DNA of 64,000 bases, taken from positions 868,001 through 932,000 of the forward strand of contig NC_023036.2 in assembly GCF_000317305.3 (NCBI RefSeq), in the 5' to 3' direction. The translations under genes were made by a program, and so were the position numbers. How positions within the stretch are numbered: position 1 is the first letter of the stretch; the number at the start of each line of letters is the position of its first letter. Origin of the DNA: Mycolicibacterium neoaurum VKM Ac-1815D. GTDB lineage: Bacteria; Actinomycetota; Actinomycetes; Mycobacteriales; Mycobacteriaceae. Below are positions 59,276 through 64,000 of this stretch, piece by piece. Below the pieces are notes generated by a model, which did not search any database, was not told the DNA's origin, and worked only from the letters and a program-made list of their open reading frames with translations.

Positions 59276-60247
59276 ATGACCACCATCATCGACTACATCC
59301 TCGACCTGTTCCGCAGCCCCGATGTGGCAGGCGCCTTCATCGCCGACCCGGAGCAGGCGTTGCGCGACGCCGGTCTGCCCAACGTCACCGCGGCCCAGCT
59401 GCACGCTGTCGCCGCCACGGCCGCACCGGCCGGTGTCGCCCTCGGCGGCGGGGACCCCATCCTCGGCCTGCAGCGCGCGGTTGCCGACCACCACAGCCTG
59501 GCCAACTCGTTCGCCCCGATGTACGCCCCGCAGCGCACCTTCGCACCGGAGACCGACATCGCCAGCCACAACCGGACCAACGCCGAGTTCCTCAGCCCGG
59601 ACCAGAGCTCCGGGGCCAACTCTCAGGTCGGCGGCTTCAACCTGGGCTTCGGTGACATCACCTTCGGCAACAAGACCGCCAACACCGCCACCGACGGCGG
59701 CGTCGTCGTCGACGGCAACAACGCGGGCACCGTCACCACCGGCAACGGCAACGTGGTCGGCGACGAGAATGTCACCGGCAAGGACATCGTGGTCGGCGAC
59801 GACAACGTCACCGGTCACCACAACGTCGTCGGCGACGAGAACGTCACCGACAATTCCGAGGTCGACGTCAAGACCGGCAACCACTCGCCGGTCATCGTGG
59901 GCAGCGAGAACGAGGTGCATGACAACTCGCAGATCGCCGGCGACGACATCATCTCCGGCAACAAGAGCCCGGTGCTCAACGATGTCGACACCAGCGGCGG
60001 CCACGGCGGCGGCGCGGTGGCCGGCGGCGGCCTCCTCGGCGGCGGCAGCGCCGCCGGTGGCGACGGTGGTCACGGCGGTGGCATCACCATCGTCGACAAC
60101 TCCGGTGAGATCGACAACAGCGCCGACCACACCCTGGTCGACCACTCCGAGCACACCGCCGTCGACAACTCGGTCGACAACTCGGTCGGCATCCACACCA
60201 ACATGGACACCCACGTCGAGACCAATATCGACGCCGGACTGTTCTAA
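59276..60247 (+). CDS. iniB: IniB, glycine-rich isoniazid-inducible protein
   Basis: 323 residues. Residues 1-~50 are the IniB N-terminal domain (IIDYILDLFRSPDVAGAFIA). From ~110 onward the protein is a hydrophilic repeat array in which VVGDxNVTG-like units recur every ten or so residues (NGNVVGDENVTGKDIVVGDD), then a Gly-rich stretch and Asn/Asp/His-rich end. No signal peptide is evident. iniB is the first gene of the operon induced by isoniazid, ethambutol and other cell-wall inhibitors in mycobacteria; the protein's role is unknown. Followed by a strong hairpin before iniA. Confidence 0.85.
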   Translation: MTTIIDYILDLFRSPDVAGAFIADPEQALRDAGLPNVTAAQLHAVAATAAPAGVALGGGDPILGLQRAVADHHSLANSFAPMYAPQRTFAPETDIASHNRTNAEFLSPDQSSGANSQVGGFNLGFGDITFGNKTANTATDGGVVVDGNNAGTVTTGNGNVVGDENVTGKDIVVGDDNVTGHHNVVGDENVTDNSEVDVKTGNHSPVIVGSENEVHDNSQIAGDDIISGNKSPVLNDVDTSGGHGGGAVAGGGLLGGGSAAGGDGGHGGGITIVDNSGEIDNSADHTLVDHSEHTAVDNSVDNSVGIHTNMDTHVETNIDAGLF

Positions 60248-60264
60248 GAAGATCCCTCCACCGA

Positions 60265-60300
60265 GAACTGGCGGGGACCGCTCCTGGTCCCCGCCAGTTC
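60265..60300 (+). terminator. Strong hairpin between iniB and iniA
   Basis: Fifteen-base perfect stem (60265-60279 with 60286-60300) and a six-base loop, with no T run. Its place inside the operon, 17 bases after iniB, suggests partial termination or mRNA 3'-end protection that lowers iniA relative to iniB. Confidence 0.65.
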
Positions 60301-60336
60301 GCACGTTTACCGTGGACGCCCAGGAGAGGAACCCCG

Positions 60337-62166
60337 ATGACGACGAACGCGCCGACGAGCTCAGATCCTCGCAAGACGAAGGTCATCGTCGAGCTCATCG
60401 ACCACACCACCAGAATCGCCGAGCTCTACGAGCGCACCGATCTGGTGGAACGGCTACGGGTCGCCAAGAACAAGATCGCCGATCCGCACATCCGGGTGGT
60501 CATCGCCGGACAGCTCAAACAAGGCAAGAGTCAGCTGCTGAACTCGCTGCTCAACCTGCCGGTCGCCCGCGTCGGCGACGATGAGAGCACGGTCGTGGCG
60601 ACCGTCGTCTCCTATGCCGAGGAACCGTCGGCTCGCCTGGTCCTGGCCGGACCGGGTGGGCTGGAGTACGCGCCCATCGAGATGGCCGACCTCAAGAAGG
60701 ACCTGCGCCGGCTGCCGGTCGCGCTGGGCCGGGAGGTAGTGCGCGCGGAGGTGGGCGCACCCGCGCCGATGCTCAAGAACGGCCTCACCTTCATCGACAC
60801 CCCCGGCGTGGGCGGGCATGGGCAGCCGCACCTTTCGGCCACGCTGGGCCTGTTGCCCGATGCCGACGCGCTGTTGATGGTCAGCGATACCAGCCAGGAG
60901 TTCACCGAACCGGAACTGACGTTCATCCGGCAGGCTGTCGAGATCTGCCCGGTGGCCGCCGTCATCGCCACCAAGACCGATCTGTACCCGTACTGGCGCG
61001 ATATCGTCGGCGTCGACACCGCGCACCTGGGCCGCGCCGGTGTCCAGATCCCGGTGATCCCGGCCAGTTCGGTGCTGCGCGGACATGCCATCAGCCTCAA
61101 CGACAAGGAGCTCAACGCCGAGTCGAACTTCCCGGCCATCATCTCATTCCTTTCCGAGAAGGTGATGTCACGCGAGACCGACCGGATCCGCGACCATGTC
61201 GTCACCGAAATACGCGCCGCCGCAGAGCATCTGCGACTATCCATCGATACCGAGCTGGCCGCGCTGGACGACCCGGCCACCCGTGAGAAGCTCACCGCCG
61301 AGCTGGAACGTCGCAAGCAGGAAGCCCAGAACGCGCTCCAGCAGACCGCGCTGTGGCAGCAGCGGCTCAACGACGGTATCGCCGACCTGACCGCAGATAT
61401 CGACCACGACCTGCGAAACCGATTCCGCCACATCACCGCTCACACCGAGAAGGTGATCGACGGCTGTGACCCGACCCTGCACTGGGCCGAGGTCGGTGCC
61501 GAGTTGGAGGATGCCGTGGCCACGGCCGTCGGTGACAACTTCGTCTGGGCCTACCAGCGCGCCGACGCCCTGGCCGCCGAGGTGGCCAGGCTCTTCATGG
61601 AGGCCGGCCTGGACGCCGTCGAACTACCCCAGGTCAGTGCCCGCGATATGGGCGCCGGGTTCGGTGAGTTCAAATCGCTTGCCCGGCTGGAGGCCAAACC
61701 GATCAAGGCGGGCCACAAGGTGGTCACCGGTATGCGCGGCTCCTACGGCGGCATCCTCATGTTCGGCATGCTGACCTCGTTCGCCGGGCTCGGCATGTTC
61801 AACCCGTTGTCACTGGGGGCGGGATTCCTGTTGGGGCGCAAGGCCTACAAGGAGGACATGGAAAACCGGATGCTGCGGGTGCGCAACGAAGCCAAGACCA
61901 ATGTGCGCCGCTTCGTCGACGACGTCTCCTTCGTGGTGAACAAGGAGTCCCGGGACCGTTTGCGCGCCATCCAGCGTCAGCTGCGCGATCACTACCGCAG
62001 CATCGCCGACCAGACCAGTCGGTCACTCAACGAGTCGCTGCAGGCCGCGCTGTCCTCGGCCAAACTCGAGGAGGCCGAGCGCGACACCAGGATCAAGGAA
62101 CTGCGCCGTCAGCTCGACATCCTGCGTCAGGTGATCGAGAACACCGACAAGCTGGTGGGCGGGTAG
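60337..62166 (+). CDS. iniA: IniA, dynamin-like GTPase
   Basis: 609 residues. G1/P-loop GQLKQGKS at 58-65 (not the usual GxxxxGKS start; typical of the IniA/bacterial dynamin-like group), switch region G3 DTPGVGG and a G4-like TKTD in VIATKTDLYP. The middle is helical (neck/trunk). Around residues 468-504 hydrophobic stretches GILMFGMLTSFAGLG and LGAGFLLGR form the membrane-inserting paddle. IniA binds and reshapes membranes and is linked to tolerance of isoniazid and ethambutol. Pairs with IniC. Confidence 0.92.
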   Translation: MTTNAPTSSDPRKTKVIVELIDHTTRIAELYERTDLVERLRVAKNKIADPHIRVVIAGQLKQGKSQLLNSLLNLPVARVGDDESTVVATVVSYAEEPSARLVLAGPGGLEYAPIEMADLKKDLRRLPVALGREVVRAEVGAPAPMLKNGLTFIDTPGVGGHGQPHLSATLGLLPDADALLMVSDTSQEFTEPELTFIRQAVEICPVAAVIATKTDLYPYWRDIVGVDTAHLGRAGVQIPVIPASSVLRGHAISLNDKELNAESNFPAIISFLSEKVMSRETDRIRDHVVTEIRAAAEHLRLSIDTELAALDDPATREKLTAELERRKQEAQNALQQTALWQQRLNDGIADLTADIDHDLRNRFRHITAHTEKVIDGCDPTLHWAEVGAELEDAVATAVGDNFVWAYQRADALAAEVARLFMEAGLDAVELPQVSARDMGAGFGEFKSLARLEAKPIKAGHKVVTGMRGSYGGILMFGMLTSFAGLGMFNPLSLGAGFLLGRKAYKEDMENRMLRVRNEAKTNVRRFVDDVSFVVNKESRDRLRAIQRQLRDHYRSIADQTSRSLNESLQAALSSAKLEEAERDTRIKELRRQLDILRQVIENTDKLVGG

Positions 62167-62186
62167 TCACTAAGCTTGTCCGGGTC

Positions 62187-63698
62187 ATGAGCACCAGCGA
62201 TCACGTCCGCGCCATCCTGGCCGGCACCGTCAACGCCTATCGCGCCGATCCCGCCTACCGGAATCGGCCCGATGCGCATGCCGAACTGGATCGCATCGGC
62301 CGCCGGCTCAATCAGCCGATGCGGATCGCACTGGCAGGCACCCTCAAGGCCGGTAAGTCGACACTGGTGAACGCCCTTGTCGGGGAGGACATCGCCCCGA
62401 CCGACGCCACCGAGGCCACCCGCATCGTGACCTCGTTCCGGCACGGACCCACTCCCAAGGTGACCGCCAACCATCGGGACGGCCGGACCTCGAACGTGCC
62501 GATCGCGCGGGCCACCGAGGACGGGCAGCGCGGTCTGACGTTCAGCTTCGCCGGACTGGACCCGGCCGATATCGAGGATCTCGACGTCGCCTGGCCGGCC
62601 GCCGAACTCATCGACGCCACCATCATCGACACTCCCGGCACGTCCTCGCTGTCACGCGATGTCTCCGAGCGCACCCTTCGTCTGCTGGTGCCCCAGGATG
62701 GTGTGCCGCGCGTCGATGCGGTCGTGTTCCTGTTGCGCACCCTCAATGCCGCCGATATCGCGCTGCTCAAACAGATCGGTGAGCTCACCGGCGGTGAGAC
62801 CGGCGCGCTGGGCGTCATCGGGGTCGCCTCGCGTGCCGACGAGATCGGCGCCGGACGTCTCGACGCCATGTTGTCCGCACGCGAGGTGGCGACGCGGTTC
62901 ACCGCCGAGATGGACAAGACCGGCATCTGCCAGGCAGTGGTTCCGGTCTCCGGGCTGCTCGCGCTGACCGCGCGGACGCTGCGCCAGAGCGAGTTCGTCG
63001 CACTGGAGAAGTTGGCGGCCATGGAACCCGCCGATCTGACCAAGGCGATGCTCAGTGCTGACCGGTTCGTCCGCGAGGACGAGTCGTTGCCGGTGGACGC
63101 CGCGACCCGCGCGGCGCTGCTGGAGCGGTTCGGCATGTTCGGCCTGCGTATCTCGATCGCGGTGCTGCGGGCCGGTATCAGCGATTCGGTGGCGCTGGCC
63201 GACGAACTGCTGGAGCGCAGCGGTCTGATCGCGTTGCGCGATGTCATCGACCAGCAGTTCGCCCAGCGTTCGGATCTGCTCAAGGCGCACACCGCGCTGT
63301 TGTCGCTTCGGCGGTTCGTGCAGGTGAATCCGGTCTACGCGGCCCGGCAGATCCTTGCCGACATCGACCCGCTGCTTGCCGACACGCATGCCTTCGAGGA
63401 ACTCCGACTGCTGAGCCAATTACGTTCGCGCCCAACGACCTTGACCGACGACGAGATGGCCTCGCTGCGCAGGCTGATCGGGGCGGCGGGTACCGATGCG
63501 GCCAGCAGGCTCGGATTGGGGCCGTTGGCCCCCGGCCTGGGATCCGACGACGGGCCGCGCGCGGCGTTCGCCGCCACCCAGCGCTGGCGCCGCCGTGCGG
63601 AGCACCCGCTCAATGACCCGTTCACCGCGCGGGTATGCCGGGCTGCCGTCCGCAGCGCCGAGGCGCTGGTCGCGGAATTCCACGCGTTGGGCCGCTAG
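62187..63698 (+). CDS. iniC: IniC, dynamin-like GTPase partner
   Basis: 503 residues, 20 bases after iniA. P-loop GTLKAGKS at 51-58, G3 DTPGTSS around residue 150, then a GTPase-like core and a helical C-terminal half ending ALVAEFHALG. Lacks the long hydrophobic paddle of IniA. Known as the third member of the operon; thought to act with IniA. The stop overlaps the stop of the convergent gene. Confidence 0.9.
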   Translation: MSTSDHVRAILAGTVNAYRADPAYRNRPDAHAELDRIGRRLNQPMRIALAGTLKAGKSTLVNALVGEDIAPTDATEATRIVTSFRHGPTPKVTANHRDGRTSNVPIARATEDGQRGLTFSFAGLDPADIEDLDVAWPAAELIDATIIDTPGTSSLSRDVSERTLRLLVPQDGVPRVDAVVFLLRTLNAADIALLKQIGELTGGETGALGVIGVASRADEIGAGRLDAMLSAREVATRFTAEMDKTGICQAVVPVSGLLALTARTLRQSEFVALEKLAAMEPADLTKAMLSADRFVREDESLPVDAATRAALLERFGMFGLRISIAVLRAGISDSVALADELLERSGLIALRDVIDQQFAQRSDLLKAHTALLSLRRFVQVNPVYAARQILADIDPLLADTHAFEELRLLSQLRSRPTTLTDDEMASLRRLIGAAGTDAASRLGLGPLAPGLGSDDGPRAAFAATQRWRRRAEHPLNDPFTARVCRAAVRSAEALVAEFHALGR

Positions 63699-64000
63699 GG
63701 AGCGGGGAGCGGGTACAGCGTCCTGGTCTCGTTCTGCCGGTTGCGCCGGGTGGTGGTGGTTTCCTCGTCGTCGTCCTCGTCGTCGTTCTGCCGGGTGCGC
63801 TCGGTGCGGGTCCGCTCACGGGTGGTGGTCGTGGTCGTCTCGCTGGTTTCGGGTCCCAGGATGTCGCTGGTCTGCGGCGGCACGTAGCTGCTGGTCGTCG
63901 AGGCCGACCCGGTGGTGGTGGCCGACGAGGTACCGCTGTCATCGGTGAAGGTCGGCGTCACATACTCCGGCGGGGGTGCCGGCGTGTTCACCTGGCGGAC
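63695..64000 (-). CDS. Thr/Arg-rich protein, 5' part beyond the window
   Basis: The frame is open through the window edge; a GTG at 63991 exists but no start can be settled. The visible C-terminal ~100 residues are low complexity: Pro/Thr/Ser stretch, TTTTTTRERTRTERTRQ, an acidic DDEDDDEE patch, and TLYPLPAP at the end. Such tails occur on mycobacterial envelope and kinase-linked proteins. Convergent with iniC, overlapping by four bases. Not identified. Confidence 0.5.
   Translation of the reverse strand, partial: VRQVNTPAPPPEYVTPTFTDDSGTSSATTTGSASTTSSYVPPQTSDILGPETSETTTTTTRERTRTERTRQNDDEDDDEETTTTRRNRQNETRTLYPLPAP

Overview
The window looks like the chromosome of a fast-growing mycobacterium (Mycobacterium/Mycolicibacterium). 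The DNA is GC-rich with frequent GTG starts. The right-hand third follows the gene order known around Rv0321-Rv0343 of M. tuberculosis: dcd, a TetR regulator with a P450, a maleylpyruvate-isomerase-like protein, rmlA, an alanine/aspartate-type aminotransferase, a large Fe-S reductase, a LuxR-type ATPase and iniB-iniA-iniC. The species cannot be named from the sequence alone.

Layout. 1-23.8 kb is metabolic chromosome: the end of an amino-acid permease; glucose-6-phosphate dehydrogenase overlapping a GH15 trehalase-like hydrolase; a secreted lipase-like protein facing a secreted glycoside hydrolase; a desaturase fused to a ferredoxin reductase; a PucR regulator; an AcuI-type reductase; a complete five-gene peptide ABC importer; an FAD monooxygenase, TetR regulator and FAD-linked oxidase run; and a hipBA toxin-antitoxin pair behind an array of four operators.

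23,791-39,168 is an integrated element. A 40-bp exact copy of the 3' part of a tRNA-Gly gene marks the left end, and the intact tRNA-Gly(CCC) with a tyrosine integrase lies at the right end. Inside are a repressor (XRE), an ImmA-type protease, an excisionase-like protein, a DUF2742-like protein and a P-loop replication protein, then many small proteins of unknown function, nearly all read leftwards in one run. No capsid, tail, terminase or conjugation genes are recognisable, so it resembles a phage satellite or small integrative island. Its left 4 kb is a separate rightward cassette (excisionase-like gene, RhuM, a small RelE-like protein, DarT-DarG) bounded by two diverged copies of a 92-bp sequence. 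This is the most interesting part of the window.

39.2-64 kb is conserved mycobacterial backbone: a secreted cupin, dcd, a membrane-anchored Pro-rich protein, a TAP-like lipoprotein hydrolase, a TetR/P450 pair with two near-perfect operators, rmlA, a YibE/F membrane protein, the aminotransferase, the Fe-S reductase with a repeated C-terminal motif, the LuxR-type ATPase, an Hsp70-like membrane protein and the isoniazid-inducible iniBAC system. A CCCCTAA motif cluster precedes both genes that encode an IniB-type N-terminal domain, and a strong hairpin separates iniB from iniA. The window ends inside a Thr-rich protein.
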